Origin: Clostridiales bacterium
GTDB taxonomy: Bacteria > Bacillota > Clostridia > Oscillospirales > Acutalibacteraceae
Direction: 5' to 3'
DNA: 64,000 nucleotides
Assembly: GCA_012839345.1 (NCBI GenBank)
Contig: DUNN01000022.1
Span: forward strand, 1 to 64,000
Part shown: positions 17,275 through 26,803 of the stretch, piece by piece
Numbering within the stretch: position 1 is the stretch's first letter
Layout of the letters: every line of letters starts with the position of its first letter
Program-made: the position numbers and the translations under genes
The notes under the pieces: model-generated
What the model was told of the DNA's origin: nothing
The model's input: only the letters and a program-made list of their open reading frames with translations
Databases searched by the model: none

Positions 17275-17277
17275 ATT

Positions 17278-18633
17278 TTATCCCATAAAGTCAAGCAGGG
17301 TTTTCGTTAAAATCTTTGTCCCCATATTGAGCGCGGCATTATAGGAGTATTGCTGCATATAAAAGTTCATGATAGCGGTTGCCGGGTCCATATATTCCAC
17401 CCGGTCATCTTTCTCTGTGATGGCATCTCCCATGGATTCCAGGTTTTTCTTGGTTGTGTTAAGGTAATCGGATTTGGTTCCAACCTCTGTAATATTCGAA
17501 AGAAGATTGGTCCCCTGATCATTAAACTTATTGATCAGCTTTTCAATATCCTCCACTTCACTATCAGACAAGGTTTCCGCATGGCCATCCGCTGCGGAAT
17601 CCTCCAGCTTTTGCGCAATATCGCCCAAAAGCGTATATAAATTATTGGAGGTACCATCGGGTGCAACGCCGTAACCCAGAAAAGAAATTCCAGGAATGGC
17701 CGCGTTAAACACGCTTTGCCCGTTGATGGTTCCATCGCTTTCAAAATTCAGCCCCATTCCAATATCAATCATACTGCTTTCATTAGCCAGATCCTTCAGC
17801 TGATCCTGTGAAAGCTGCTTTGTTACGGCATAATCCGAAGTCATCCCGTTCTTGATTGGGCGGTTCATATCCCCGGACATGGTCAGACCGGAAAAATGAT
17901 TTTTCAGTTCGTCGTAAAGCTGTTGATTGGTTGCGCCGGCATCCAGCGGAACCTTAATTACGACCGTATCCGCTGCAGAGGTGTCCACGGAAAAAGTCCC
18001 AGACGTTCCTACGGTTTCAATCGAAATCTTTTTTCCGTCAAATTCTGAATAGTTCAGGGTTCCGTCTGTACTCTTACCAAACTGAATCAAGGCGCCATTT
18101 AGATTTGTGGTTTCTCCGTTCAGTAAGGTTCCGTCATTCACATTGACACCACGGTAATAAAGCTGGGTTCCGTTTGTTCCGCTTTCCACAGTAAAGGGAG
18201 GCTCGGTCATATCGGAACCTCCGAAAATATATTTGTCTCCGTATTTGGTATTGCAAGGGGATACCAGTTCCTTCTGGAGTTGGCGCAGCTTGACGGCGAT
18301 TGTCTGCCGGTTGCTTTTATTAATTGTTCCGTTAATCGCCTGTAAACAGTCGCCGGAACCAGCTTCCTTCACCACATTCTTATAGATCGACTGCATGGCG
18401 CTTTCCGCCGTGGTAAACTGGTCGACCGTATCTTCCACTAAGCTTTGCCAGGTGGTATTTTCAGTGGATTCCCTCCGCAGACGATACGCTTTTGAAGCGG
18501 CAAACGGATCTTCTGAAGTTTTGGTAAACGTGCGGTAATCGGTTCCTCTTTGGTAGGCACGGTTTAAATCAGAAAGCGAGGAGTTCAAATTCGTGTTGTA
18601 TTGCTTACTGATCATATTCATCGTAATTCGCAT
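17278..18633 (-). CDS. flgL: Hook-filament junction protein FlgL
   Basis: 451 residues, ATG 18633 with AGGAGG. The N-terminus (MRITMNMISKQYNTNLN, TSEDPFAASKAYRLRRE) and the C-terminus (YMDPATAIMNFYMQQYSYNAALNMG) are flagellin-like coiled-coil ends typical of HAP3; YGDKYIFGGSD is a marked FlgL signature. At 451 residues it is much longer than B. subtilis FlgL (about 300), with extra beta material in the middle. It joins the hook-side FlgK zone to the filament. It lies between flgK and fliW in a SigD-controlled operon. Confidence 0.94.
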   Translation of the reverse strand: MRITMNMISKQYNTNLNSSLSDLNRAYQRGTDYRTFTKTSEDPFAASKAYRLRRESTENTTWQSLVEDTVDQFTTAESAMQSIYKNVVKEAGSGDCLQAINGTINKSNRQTIAVKLRQLQKELVSPCNTKYGDKYIFGGSDMTEPPFTVESGTNGTQLYYRGVNVNDGTLLNGETTNLNGALIQFGKSTDGTLNYSEFDGKKISIETVGTSGTFSVDTSAADTVVIKVPLDAGATNQQLYDELKNHFSGLTMSGDMNRPIKNGMTSDYAVTKQLSQDQLKDLANESSMIDIGMGLNFESDGTINGQSVFNAAIPGISFLGYGVAPDGTSNNLYTLLGDIAQKLEDSAADGHAETLSDSEVEDIEKLINKFNDQGTNLLSNITEVGTKSDYLNTTKKNLESMGDAITEKDDRVEYMDPATAIMNFYMQQYSYNAALNMGTKILTKTLLDFMG

Positions 18634-18662
18634 AATGAAAATCCTCCTGTTCTAATCTAAAA

Positions 18663-20372
18663 TCAGCCCACGCCCATTTTATTTATGATGGTGTCGATTG
18701 CCTCGTCCAGCGTGGTCATAAAGCGGGAGGAGGCGGCCAGCGCCTGATTATACATAATCATGTTTATACTTTCTTCGTTGATATCGACGGAGGAAATTGC
18801 CTGCCGCTGTGTGTCGATATCATTGCGCGTTAAAGTAAACGATGTATTCTGATTAGACGTAGTGTTAATATCCTGCCCAAGTGTAGTAGAAAGCGTGGAC
18901 ATAAACGAGTCGAGGCTGCTGGTGAAAAGGGTGGTAGTTTTTGTAGAATCGGTATAGAAGGTTTTCTCCTGTGTAAACTGGTTGATCATATAGAGAATAT
19001 TCTTCCCAGCACTGGAATTGTCCACCCCAACCAGTGTTTCTGATTTTGTTGCCGTAATAAAGTTGCCAACCGCAGAGTTCCATGCATTGGAAATTGAAAT
19101 ATTTTTGGCGGTAATCTGGGAAATGTCAGTCGTAATACCGTCGTCTGTTGTGAACAAAGGCTTGTTCGGCAAATTAGAAGCGTTGTTTCCCATGTCATCC
19201 AATGTCACATTGGTGCTGTTCACGTTGTTCATCATCTGCGCAAATGCGCCGGCAAGCTTGTCCAATGTTTTCTGGTAATAGCCGATGCCGCGGGTCGTTG
19301 CCGCAACAGCAGGGTAAGTATCCCCGTTTGCGGAGGTGCCAGAAGCGGCAATATCGTATTCGCCGTTGTCGTTCAGCATGGAAAGGTAACCGGCAAATTC
19401 ACCACTGGCAATCTGATCATTCAGGGGAAGAGTTGTGGTTCCGTCAGCGGCTTTCTTCCCAAGCAGCTCACCCTTGGAGTTGGTCAGATAAACGGCGGTA
19501 TCCAAATTTTTCGTATAGTATACGTCGTTGTGTGGCGAAGTCACATAATCAACAGAAACGTTCTGTTTCACAGAAAAAGTACTGTATTGGTCGTCATCAA
19601 TCAGGTTGTAGTTGGTGCCGTCGGCGCCTTTCATATCCACAACGAGAACGTCCACTGTTCTTCCCGCACCAATCGAGTACTGCCTGGTGGAAATGTCGAT
19701 GTCCAAATATTGGGACAATTCGTCCAGATAAGAGTTCCGCTGATCTAGCAGTTCCAAACAGGGCGTTTGGGAAATATCCGCGCTCTTAATTTCCTGATTC
19801 ACATTAGCGATGTTTTTCAGAAGCGTGTTGACCTTATCAACCGCATACTTTTGAAACGCGCCCTGCTGCTGTGTGCGGATATCTTCCAGCTGCTTTGCGG
19901 CTTTGTGGAATTCATCTTTCAGCTTTGTGCAGGCAGTTTTTACAATGGTCTCCAAATTCGTGTCCGAAGGAGTGGCAGCCAGATTCTTCAGCTCGCTTAC
20001 TAATTCGGTCAGCTGGGCGTTGATTCCGTTCTTGCTGATTTCATCCAGCGCGGATTCCATGTCGTTCATGGCGTCAAGCTGAACGCCGGTCATGCCGGTT
20101 TTCGTGCTTGCCATACGGTAACGCACATCCAGGAAAGGATCGCGCAGTTGGGAGACACTTGTGCTTTCGACACCTTCCCCAATTCCGAGGCTGTCTTTAT
20201 TGGCATACATTGCGTTCCGAGTGGTGGACGCAAGGGCGTTTGAAACCAAACGCTGGCGGGTGTACCCGTCCGTATTTACATTGGTCATATTCTGACCGGT
20301 TACTTTCAAATTGTATTGAGCGGTTTGAATTCCGCTTCTCGCCATATAATAGGAGGAAAAGGTGGATGGCAT
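18663..20372 (-). CDS. flgK: Hook-associated protein FlgK
   Basis: 569 residues, ATG 20372 with GGGGAG. The start (YMARSGIQTAQYNLKVTGQN, NVNTDGYTRQRLV) and end (VDINEESINMIMYNQALAASSRFMTT) carry the flg_bb_rod and HAP1 C-terminal motifs. A long helical section (about 100-190) with LLDQRNSYLDELSQYLDI is diagnostic of FlgK. It forms the first junction ring between hook and filament and is escorted by FlgN, whose gene is immediately upstream. Length is near the family norm. Confidence 0.96.
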   Translation of the reverse strand: MPSTFSSYYMARSGIQTAQYNLKVTGQNMTNVNTDGYTRQRLVSNALASTTRNAMYANKDSLGIGEGVESTSVSQLRDPFLDVRYRMASTKTGMTGVQLDAMNDMESALDEISKNGINAQLTELVSELKNLAATPSDTNLETIVKTACTKLKDEFHKAAKQLEDIRTQQQGAFQKYAVDKVNTLLKNIANVNQEIKSADISQTPCLELLDQRNSYLDELSQYLDIDISTRQYSIGAGRTVDVLVVDMKGADGTNYNLIDDDQYSTFSVKQNVSVDYVTSPHNDVYYTKNLDTAVYLTNSKGELLGKKAADGTTTLPLNDQIASGEFAGYLSMLNDNGEYDIAASGTSANGDTYPAVAATTRGIGYYQKTLDKLAGAFAQMMNNVNSTNVTLDDMGNNASNLPNKPLFTTDDGITTDISQITAKNISISNAWNSAVGNFITATKSETLVGVDNSSAGKNILYMINQFTQEKTFYTDSTKTTTLFTSSLDSFMSTLSTTLGQDINTTSNQNTSFTLTRNDIDTQRQAISSVDINEESINMIMYNQALAASSRFMTTLDEAIDTIINKMGVG

Positions 20373-20454
20373 GAAAATCTCCCCTTTTAAATTAAATTTT
20401 ATGATAACGCTTTATTAGTATCAATTATATATAAATGTTATATATAAATGTCCT

Positions 20455-20937
20455 TTATACTTTTTTTGAGATGAAGCTTGTGTGAATATTGTTTTCTTTG
20501 GCTCGAGCATTATATATTTTTTGAAGATCAGGACGTTTTTCCAATTTCTTAATATCCGCCTGCACCCGGCGGAGCCGCAGCTCGGTCAGGTAGTTACAGC
20601 GCAGATTAATTTCCTTAAAAGAGCGAAGAACCTGATAAAGTTCATCATAAATTTGCTGAATCTGTTCCCGCTGCGGAGGTTCAAACAGTGGGATCAGCTC
20701 TTTAAAGGTTGCTTTCGGATTTCCTGCTTTTGCCACCAGACGGTCACGTTCCGCTTCCAGCCCGCGTGATTTTAACATAAAAGCTTCTTCGCGGTTTACG
20801 CATTCATCCAGCTTATTCAGCCGATTCATAGAAATATCCTCAAATTTTTCTGATTCCAGCTGAAAAAAGTCCTTATAAAATGAAAGGTAGCCTTGGAAAA
20901 AATCAATGAATTCATTTGCCAGTGCTTTCTCTAACAT
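20455..20937 (-). CDS. flgN: FlgN-family export chaperone
   Basis: 160 residues, ATG 20937 (GGAG upstream). All-helical, charged, with Leu-rich heptads; it fits the FlgN/YvyG pattern of a coiled-coil chaperone for FlgK and FlgL. Sequence similarity in this family is weak, so the position between flgM and flgK, the same as in B. subtilis (flgM-yvyG-flgK-flgL), carries much of the call. It would keep hook-filament junction proteins unfolded for export. Confidence 0.85.
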   Translation of the reverse strand: MLEKALANEFIDFFQGYLSFYKDFFQLESEKFEDISMNRLNKLDECVNREEAFMLKSRGLEAERDRLVAKAGNPKATFKELIPLFEPPQREQIQQIYDELYQVLRSFKEINLRCNYLTELRLRRVQADIKKLEKRPDLQKIYNARAKENNIHTSFISKKV

Positions 20938-20985
20938 TGCAGAATCTCCATTTTAACAATATATATAGGTAAGAAATGTTGGTCC

Positions 20986-21327
20986 TCAGTCTTCCGAGTT
21001 TGTGCCGATGGTTAAAATTCTGGAAAGCTCCTTGGAGTCAATTTTGTACTCGTTTGCTTGGATCTTTGCTTTTAATGTTTCCAGAAAAGAGATATCCTTG
21101 TCCCGATTGATATCCGCAAGGATCTGGTCACGTGTTTGCGACAGGGAAGTTTTGCTTTGAATCGCTTGTTTTGAAATTTCAATGGTATCCAGATTTTTTG
21201 GTACGGAAATCTGGTTTAGCTTCACAGCGTTAGATTTATTGGAAGCGCCTGAAACGGCCTCGGACTTCTGCACGGAGTAGGGGGTTGAAACAGCGCCGGG
21301 TATATAATTGGAATTCTTAATCATCAT
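20986..21327 (-). CDS. flgM: Anti-sigma-28 factor FlgM
   Basis: 113 residues; ATG 21327 is preferred since GAGGTG is seven bases upstream (GTG 21330 and ATG 21324 are alternatives). The C-terminal half shows the FlgM core: KNLDTIEISKQAIQ, the DQILADINRDKD stretch and EYKIDSKELSRIL. It binds SigD in the cytoplasm and is lost through the finished hook-basal body, releasing late gene expression. Its gene heads the SigD-driven flgM-flgN-flgK-flgL-fliW-csrA operon and so makes a negative feedback loop. Confidence 0.9.
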   Translation of the reverse strand: MMIKNSNYIPGAVSTPYSVQKSEAVSGASNKSNAVKLNQISVPKNLDTIEISKQAIQSKTSLSQTRDQILADINRDKDISFLETLKAKIQANEYKIDSKELSRILTIGTNSED

Positions 21328-21347
21328 CACAATTCACCTCGAAAATA

Positions 21348-21374
21348 GTATCGGCATATCTTAAAAATACTTTA
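21348..21374 (-). promoter_or_regulatory. flgM: SigD promoter of the flgM operon
   Basis: Read leftward: TAAA (21374-21371), 15-bp spacer, GCCGATAC (21355-21348), seven of eight consensus bases. The predicted leader is very short, with the SD close to the 5' end. Confidence 0.85.
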
Positions 21375-21483
21375 GCAAAACGGAAAATCAACTCTTTATT
21401 TTTATAAAATGAATAATTTATTAACTAAATGTTACCAAACTATTAAGTTAATACATTTTTTATAAGCTTATTGTCGAAAAAGA

Positions 21484-21511
21484 TTGACTTTTGACACACA
21501 TTGTATATAAT
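21484..21511 (+). promoter_or_regulatory. flgB: SigA-type promoter of the main fla/che operon
   Basis: TTGACT (21484-21489), 16-bp spacer, TATAAT (21506-21511); about 105-nt leader before flgB. It probably drives the 24.5-kb flgB-cheD operon. The leader has no recognisable c-di-GMP riboswitch. Confidence 0.75.
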
Positions 21512-21624
21512 GGATTTATGTTGGGTCACAGGATACCGTTAATTTTAGTTTAACCTTATTTCAAAAAAATTGTTATGACGGGATAAACGTAAATCCCCCT
21601 AAAGTTGAATTTCAGGAGGCGGTT

Positions 21625-22011
21625 TTGTTGAATTGGCTGGACAGTTTACCAATCAATCTGCTCAGCAAGGACCTCGAGGGCCTTTGGACCAGGCAGCAGG
21701 CAATATCTGATAATATAGCAAATGTGAGCACGCCGGGTTATAAAAGTAAAGTAGTTAGTTTTGAAGATCAGCTGAAGGGACTTCTGGCGGATCCTTCCAA
21801 TCAGGAAGATGTGAATCAGCAGATTAAAGATGTTGAGCCGTCGGTGACGGTTACCGATGATTTGACGTCCAGGCTGGACGGAAATAATGTCGATGTGGAA
21901 CAGCAGAACGTTGAATCGGTGCGAACCCAGTTCAATTATATGTATTCCCTTCGCGAGCTTTCGAGTTACTTTTCCCGACTGAAATACGTAATTACAGAAG
22001 GAAAAAGCTGA
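21625..22011 (+). CDS. flgB: Flagellar proximal rod protein FlgB
   Basis: 128 residues; start TTG 21625 (or the next codon, TTG 21628), with AGGAGG 5 or 8 bases upstream. The rod motif LWTRQQAISDNIANVSTPGY is present near residue 23, and the C-terminus ends in the coiled coil QFNYMYSLRELSSYFSRLK. FlgB is the most proximal rod subunit, exported without cleavage. It opens the fla/che operon, as in B. subtilis. Confidence 0.95.
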   Translation: MLNWLDSLPINLLSKDLEGLWTRQQAISDNIANVSTPGYKSKVVSFEDQLKGLLADPSNQEDVNQQIKDVEPSVTVTDDLTSRLDGNNVDVEQQNVESVRTQFNYMYSLRELSSYFSRLKYVITEGKS

Positions 22012-22175
22012 TTAAAGCTGATTGTTTTTGTTATCAATATCAATTTTCCTCATATATTTTTCTTTAGTCATTAACATTATTAAGTAAATAAAATCATCAT
22101 CACATATTACCTCAACCTCACCCGAACCAAAAGAACAGCACTTTACCATTAATAAGCTGGAAAGAAGGATGATTT

Positions 22176-22634
22176 ATGGCGTTTTTAAGTTCCCTGAATA
22201 TCAACGGATCCGCGCTTACTGCGGAACGGCTGAGAATGGATGTTATTTCGGATAATATTGCCAATGCAACGACAACCAGAACGGAAAAAGGTGGCCCTTA
22301 CCGGAGAAAGGTTGTTGTTTTTCAGTCCGCGAACCAGTCGCAGCCTAGCTTCCGGCATATCGTGGAGAAGAAGATGAGTACTCAAAGCGCGAACAATCTT
22401 CAGAACGGCGGCGTAAAGGTAGCTCAGGTGGCAGAAGACCCCAGCGATTTTACACCGGTTTACGATCCGACTAATCCGGATGCCAACGATCAGGGATACG
22501 TTATGATGCCAAACGTGGATCCCGTGAAAGAAACCCTTGATCTGATGAGTGCCACCAGATCGTATGATATGAATCTAACCGCATTTAATGCGATCAAGCA
22601 AATGGCTTCCAAGACTTTAGAGATGGGAAGGTAA
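22176..22634 (+). CDS. flgC: Flagellar proximal rod protein FlgC
   Basis: 152 residues, ATG 22176 with GGAAAGAAGG. It has the N-terminal rod motif (SALTAERLRMDVISDNIANA), a middle part with VAEDPSDFTPVYDPTNPDAN, typical of FlgC, and VNLMDLM-like rod C-terminus (DLMSATRSYDMNLTAFNA). It lies 164 bp behind flgB, an unusually large gap for this operon; the gap is AT-rich and holds nothing I can name. Confidence 0.96.
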   Translation: MAFLSSLNINGSALTAERLRMDVISDNIANATTTRTEKGGPYRRKVVVFQSANQSQPSFRHIVEKKMSTQSANNLQNGGVKVAQVAEDPSDFTPVYDPTNPDANDQGYVMMPNVDPVKETLDLMSATRSYDMNLTAFNAIKQMASKTLEMGR

Positions 22635-22640
22635 TGCATC

Positions 22641-22949
22641 ATGGTAATTACACCAATTCAGCCGATTCAGTCAATCGAGTCTTTAACTGATTTATCCCCT
22701 GCTTCAAAAGTTTCTGATTCCGGCTCTACCCTGCCATTTCAGGATCTTTTTCAGGATGCAATCAACAATGTAAAAACGACCAACGCCGATCTTGATCAGC
22801 AGATTTATAAGCTTGCCACCGGGCAGACCGACGATTTACCTTCGCTTACCATTGCGTCGCAAAAAGCAACCTTATCCGTTCAACTGTTGGTGCAGCTTCG
22901 CAATAAGGCGATGGATGCCTATAACGAAGTCATGCGGATGAGTGTCTGA
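22641..22949 (+). CDS. fliE: Flagellar hook-basal body protein FliE
   Basis: 102 residues, ATG 22641, overlapping its SD with the end of flgC. The C-terminal helices (FQDLFQDAINNVKTTNADLD, QKATLSVQLLVQLRNKAMDA, YNEVMRMSV) are the FliE signature. FliE links the MS ring (FliF) to the rod and is the first export substrate. Confidence 0.95.
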   Translation: MVITPIQPIQSIESLTDLSPASKVSDSGSTLPFQDLFQDAINNVKTTNADLDQQIYKLATGQTDDLPSLTIASQKATLSVQLLVQLRNKAMDAYNEVMRMSV

Positions 22950-23100
22950 CGTAAGGCGATATCGGGATGCCCAAACATTGCTTTAGCATGCGTTGTTGTA
23001 ACGGCACATTTTACCCCATTTTGGGAATGCCGGAGCATCAGCGCCGATGAAGCATGGAGTTCCAGTTCAATTTGTTTGAAAGGCAGCTGCAGAGTGAAAG

Positions 23101-24858
23101 ATGAGCGAACAAATCAAGAAGTATCTTGACCCGGTCAAGAATTTTTGGCAAAATTTGACGAAAAAAAGGAAAATAATCATTCTCAGCGTACTTGGGGCAA
23201 TCGTTCTGATTTCCATTGTTGCCGGGGTACTTTTGAATCAACAGCCTTATGTGGTCTTGTATCCGGGATTGGACCACACCGAAGCTGTTGAGGTTATGAA
23301 TGAGTTAAAAGAGCGTAATGTCAGCTTCCGAGAGGATAACGGAACCATCTATGTGCCGAAGGATCAGGAAAATGCCTTAAGGATGGATTTATCCAACGAA
23401 GGACATCCGAAAACCGCTCCGAATTATGATTTCTTTACCAATAATACCAACATTATGTCGACAGACTATGAAAAGAAGACCATTGAAAAATACCAGTTGA
23501 ATCAAAGACTGGAGGCTGTCATTAAAACGTTGGACGGAGTGGTAAACGCAAATGTTACCATCAGCATTCCGGATCAGAGCAGCTACGCTTGGGATGATAA
23601 TGCGGCTGAGTCAACCGCCTCTGTTACGATAACCTTAGAGGACGGGAAAAAGCTGCAGGCAAAACAGGTGAACGGGATCAAACAGCTGGTTGCCAAAAGC
23701 GTCCCGAATATGAAGACGGATAACGTCAGCGTTGTGGATACTGCCACCGGGGAAGAGCTAAGCGATACCGAGGACAATACCGGAAATCAGGTTGATATTT
23801 CCCAGTTTAAACGTACGATTGAAAAAGAGTACGAAAACGATGTGGAAAAGAAGATTATGAAAATCCTCACACCTGTTTTTGGTATCGATAATGTCCAGGT
23901 AACTGCAAAAAGCGTAATGGACGTGGACAAAAAGGTTCAGGAAATCATTACATACAACCCGTCCGGCAAAGACAACACAGGCGTTATTTCAGAAAGCAAC
24001 GTCGATAAGGAACAGGAAACGGGTACGAACAGCAAAGACGGTGGAACAACGGGGACGGAAACGAATTCGGATGTTACAACTTATCCAGGAGTAACCGTCA
24101 ACGGAAACACCATTTATACCAAAGATCAGCAGACATATAAGTACCTGGTCAGTCAGGTAAAGGAACAGATTCAGGGCGACGCCGCCAATATTAAGGATAT
24201 GACGGTTTCTGTTGTAATTAATAAGGCAATGATGGATGATAATCAAAAATCCCAAATTGCCAACATTGCCGCGAACGCCGCGGCGACTGACCCGAGTAAG
24301 GTTGCGGTTTACAGCGCAGCGTTTGCTACTTCGGCAACGCCGACGGTTAATACCAATCTGCTGCCGAATCTCAACCAGATTTTGTTGTACGGCGGAATTG
24401 CGCTCGGTCTGCTTCTGACTATCGGTATTGTGGCGGCTGTTCTGGTTGCCCGCAAGAGAAAGAAGAGACGTGAGGAATTGCTCGGTGTCGGCATTGGCGA
24501 AACCGTTCCGGAAGACTTCTATGCGCTGGGCGAAAATGCCGAAGAGATGGAAGAAGTCGAAGACACCGAAGAGGACGAAGAGAACGAAGAAGGCGAAGAG
24601 GAAGGAGAAGATGCTGAAGCTGAGGCTCCTGACGAGAACGGAGAAGAAGCGGAGGCTGAGGATATGGTTGAGTCCGAAAGCAATAAGGCGGATGAAGAAC
24701 GTCTAAATGCCTTGAAGCAGCTGGAAGAAACACGCAGACAGCATAAGACCAAGGAAGAGCAGCTCCGCCAGAGAATACAGGATTTCTCGTCTCAGAATCC
24801 TGAAATTGCGGCGCAGCTTATTAGAATGTGGTTAAGGGGCGATGATGTTGATGGCTGA
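23101..24858 (+). CDS. fliF: Flagellar MS-ring protein FliF
   Basis: 585 residues, ATG 23101. TM1 lies at about 22-44 and TM2 at about 426-450. Between them are the ring-building domains with YVVLYPGLDHTEAVEVMNEL, GTIYVPKDQENALRMDL and SSYAWDDNAAESTASVT. The cytoplasmic end contains a striking Glu/Asp-rich run (about residues 480-521) before the conserved FliG-binding tail (SQNPEIAAQLIRMWLRG). FliF builds the MS ring that houses the export gate. The acidic stretch is not part of the usual family consensus. Its stop overlaps fliG by 17 bases. Confidence 0.96.
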   Translation: MSEQIKKYLDPVKNFWQNLTKKRKIIILSVLGAIVLISIVAGVLLNQQPYVVLYPGLDHTEAVEVMNELKERNVSFREDNGTIYVPKDQENALRMDLSNEGHPKTAPNYDFFTNNTNIMSTDYEKKTIEKYQLNQRLEAVIKTLDGVVNANVTISIPDQSSYAWDDNAAESTASVTITLEDGKKLQAKQVNGIKQLVAKSVPNMKTDNVSVVDTATGEELSDTEDNTGNQVDISQFKRTIEKEYENDVEKKIMKILTPVFGIDNVQVTAKSVMDVDKKVQEIITYNPSGKDNTGVISESNVDKEQETGTNSKDGGTTGTETNSDVTTYPGVTVNGNTIYTKDQQTYKYLVSQVKEQIQGDAANIKDMTVSVVINKAMMDDNQKSQIANIAANAAATDPSKVAVYSAAFATSATPTVNTNLLPNLNQILLYGGIALGLLLTIGIVAAVLVARKRKKRREELLGVGIGETVPEDFYALGENAEEMEEVEDTEEDEENEEGEEEGEDAEAEAPDENGEEAEAEDMVESESNKADEERLNALKQLEETRRQHKTKEEQLRQRIQDFSSQNPEIAAQLIRMWLRGDDVDG

Positions 24859-25858
24859 TGGAAAGATTACCACACAGCAGAAGGCGGCCGCGGTTATTGT
24901 TGCTTTGGGTGCCGACAATGCTTCTAAAATTTATAAGTACCTGAAAGAAGATGAAGTGGAGCAGCTGACTTTTGAAGTTGCCCGGCTTTCACAAATACCC
25001 GCTGAGGATCTTGAGAAGATTCTGGATAATTTCTACCAGGTTTGCCTGACGCAGAAAGTAGTTACCGAAGGCGGCGTGGAGTATGCACGCGATGTTCTGG
25101 AAAAAGCGTTTGGTGCACAGATGGCAACTTCGCTTCTGGACCGAGTTACCAAATCGCTTCGGACCAAGGCGTTTGAATTTATCCGCAAGGCGGACTACAA
25201 AAATATTATCGCAATTATTCAGAACGAACACCCGCAGACGATCGCTATGATTTTATCATATGCCCGGGCTGACCAGGCGGCAGACATTATTGCCGAGCTG
25301 CCTAAGGACATCCGGATGGAAGTGGTGGAGCGAATCGCTACCATGGACCGCACTTCGCCGGACATTGTCAAAATTGTGGAGTCCAACTTGGAGCAGAAAT
25401 TTGCCTCGCTCATGTCGCTGGACTTTACGGAATTCGGCGGCGTAAATTATATTGCAGATATTATGAACAATATGGACCGGGCCAACGAGAAGTTCATTTT
25501 CGACGAGTTGACCCGCAAGGATGCCGAACTTTGCGAGGAAATCCGGAAAAGGATGTTCGTTTTCGAGGATATTACAACTTTGGACGATATGTCGATTCAG
25601 CGTTTTCTCCGCGAAGTCGATTCCAAAGACCTTGTTTTTGCCCTCAAGGGTGCCAATCAAGAAGTGGCAAACTGCATCTTCAGAAATATGTCCACACGTT
25701 CCAGCGAAAGCGTCAAGTCCGACCTGGAGTATACGCACAATGTCAGGCTGCGTGATGTGGAAGAAGCGCAGCAGCGTATTGTGGGTGTTATCCGTCGACT
25801 TGAAAGCGAGGGTGAACTCGTGATCATGAAGGGCGGAAAGGATGAGGTCATTGCCTAA
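24842..25858 (+). CDS. fliG: Flagellar motor switch protein FliG
   Basis: 338 residues, start ATG 24842 inside the end of fliF (translational coupling). It shows the three armadillo-type domains: FliG_N (KAAAVIVALGADNASKIYKY), the middle domain with the EHPQT motif (NEHPQTIAMILSYA, about residue 128), and FliG_C with the torque helix charged residues (DDMSIQRFLREVDSKDLVFA). It bridges FliF to FliM and interacts with the stator. The stop overlaps fliH. Confidence 0.97.
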   Translation: MMLMADGKITTQQKAAAVIVALGADNASKIYKYLKEDEVEQLTFEVARLSQIPAEDLEKILDNFYQVCLTQKVVTEGGVEYARDVLEKAFGAQMATSLLDRVTKSLRTKAFEFIRKADYKNIIAIIQNEHPQTIAMILSYARADQAADIIAELPKDIRMEVVERIATMDRTSPDIVKIVESNLEQKFASLMSLDFTEFGGVNYIADIMNNMDRANEKFIFDELTRKDAELCEEIRKRMFVFEDITTLDDMSIQRFLREVDSKDLVFALKGANQEVANCIFRNMSTRSSESVKSDLEYTHNVRLRDVEEAQQRIVGVIRRLESEGELVIMKGGKDEVIA

Positions 25859-26744
25859 TCTTATTATTAAGGCGTCCCAGTATGACGGTATTCATGCGCA
25901 GAGCGTGGACCCTGCGGAACTGCCAAGGTTCCACAGCAATCCAGTTCCTCCCAGCAGTCCTGCTCCCACGAGTGAACCGGCGCCCAAAAGCGACCCGGTT
26001 CCCACTCAGGCGGCGGCCCCGGCTCCTGCAGCTGAGCCGCAGGAGGATGTCAGGAACCGGCAGCAGGCGATCATGAAAGACGCGTTTCAGAAAGCAAAGA
26101 GCATTGTCGAGGCGGCTCAGAATTACAGCTTGAACCAGCTTCAAGAAGCAACCATGCGGATGAATGAAGAATGCGCGCAAATGAAGATCCGCAGCTATGA
26201 AGACGGTTACCAAAGTGGTTTCGCAGAAGGAAAGCAGGAGGGTACCGAGCTTGGTTATCAGGATGGATATCAGCAGGGGCTGAAAAAGGCGCAGGAAGAA
26301 TTCAACCAGAAAAATCAATCCATTACAGAAAACGCCGAAAAGGAAATACGTTCGATGCTGGACAGCATCGAACAAGCGAAAGAAGATATCCTGAAAAAGT
26401 TTGAGGAAGACCTGCAGGGTTTATCCATTGGAATTGCGCAAAAGATTCTCCGCAGGGAGCTTCAGCTGGAACCTGATTCCATTCGGACCATTATTAATAA
26501 TGTTTTGGATTCCTACCGGAATCAGGCTTGGGTTAAAATAAACGTTTCGCCTTCGGATGCGGAGATTCTGACGAAAGCAGATCGAAGCATTATCCAGGAA
26601 TTACAGAAGGTTTCTTCCAATGTCAAGATTGTTCCGGATCCGGATTTGAAAGACGGCGGCTGCATCATTGATCTGCCCGATCAGGTGATCGACGCCGGAG
26701 TCGATACGCAAATGGAGCAAATTCAGAAAGCGCTGAACTTATAA
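25842..26744 (+). CDS. fliH: Flagellar export ATPase regulator FliH
   Basis: 300 residues, ATG 25842 overlapping the fliG end. Residues about 20-70 are a Pro/Ala/Ser-rich stretch; 70-190 are coiled coil with GxxxG-type repeats (GFAEGKQEGTELGYQDGYQQ); the C-terminus (IGIAQKILRRELQLEPDSI; VSPSDAEILTKAD) is the FliI-binding V/A-ATPase E-subunit-like domain. FliH forms a peripheral stalk that holds FliI at the export gate. Placement between fliG and fliI confirms it. Confidence 0.92.
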   Translation: MRSLPNLIIKASQYDGIHAQSVDPAELPRFHSNPVPPSSPAPTSEPAPKSDPVPTQAAAPAPAAEPQEDVRNRQQAIMKDAFQKAKSIVEAAQNYSLNQLQEATMRMNEECAQMKIRSYEDGYQSGFAEGKQEGTELGYQDGYQQGLKKAQEEFNQKNQSITENAEKEIRSMLDSIEQAKEDILKKFEEDLQGLSIGIAQKILRRELQLEPDSIRTIINNVLDSYRNQAWVKINVSPSDAEILTKADRSIIQELQKVSSNVKIVPDPDLKDGGCIIDLPDQVIDAGVDTQMEQIQKALNL

Positions 26745-26803
26745 AAAACAGCTTGTTATGATTTTACGGTTTTCACAATCTGCGTTGCGGGGGTGTTTGC
26801 AGT

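Noticed and set aside
17012-17275. 87-codon leftward frame between flgL and fliW
   Set aside because: Overlaps the fliW start by about 100 bp in another frame and shows no SD or conserved pattern.
21512-21624. Possible c-di-GMP riboswitch in the flgB leader
   Set aside because: A GGTCACAGG-like string recalls the GEMM-I start, but the conserved GACGCAAAG and the paired arms are missing.
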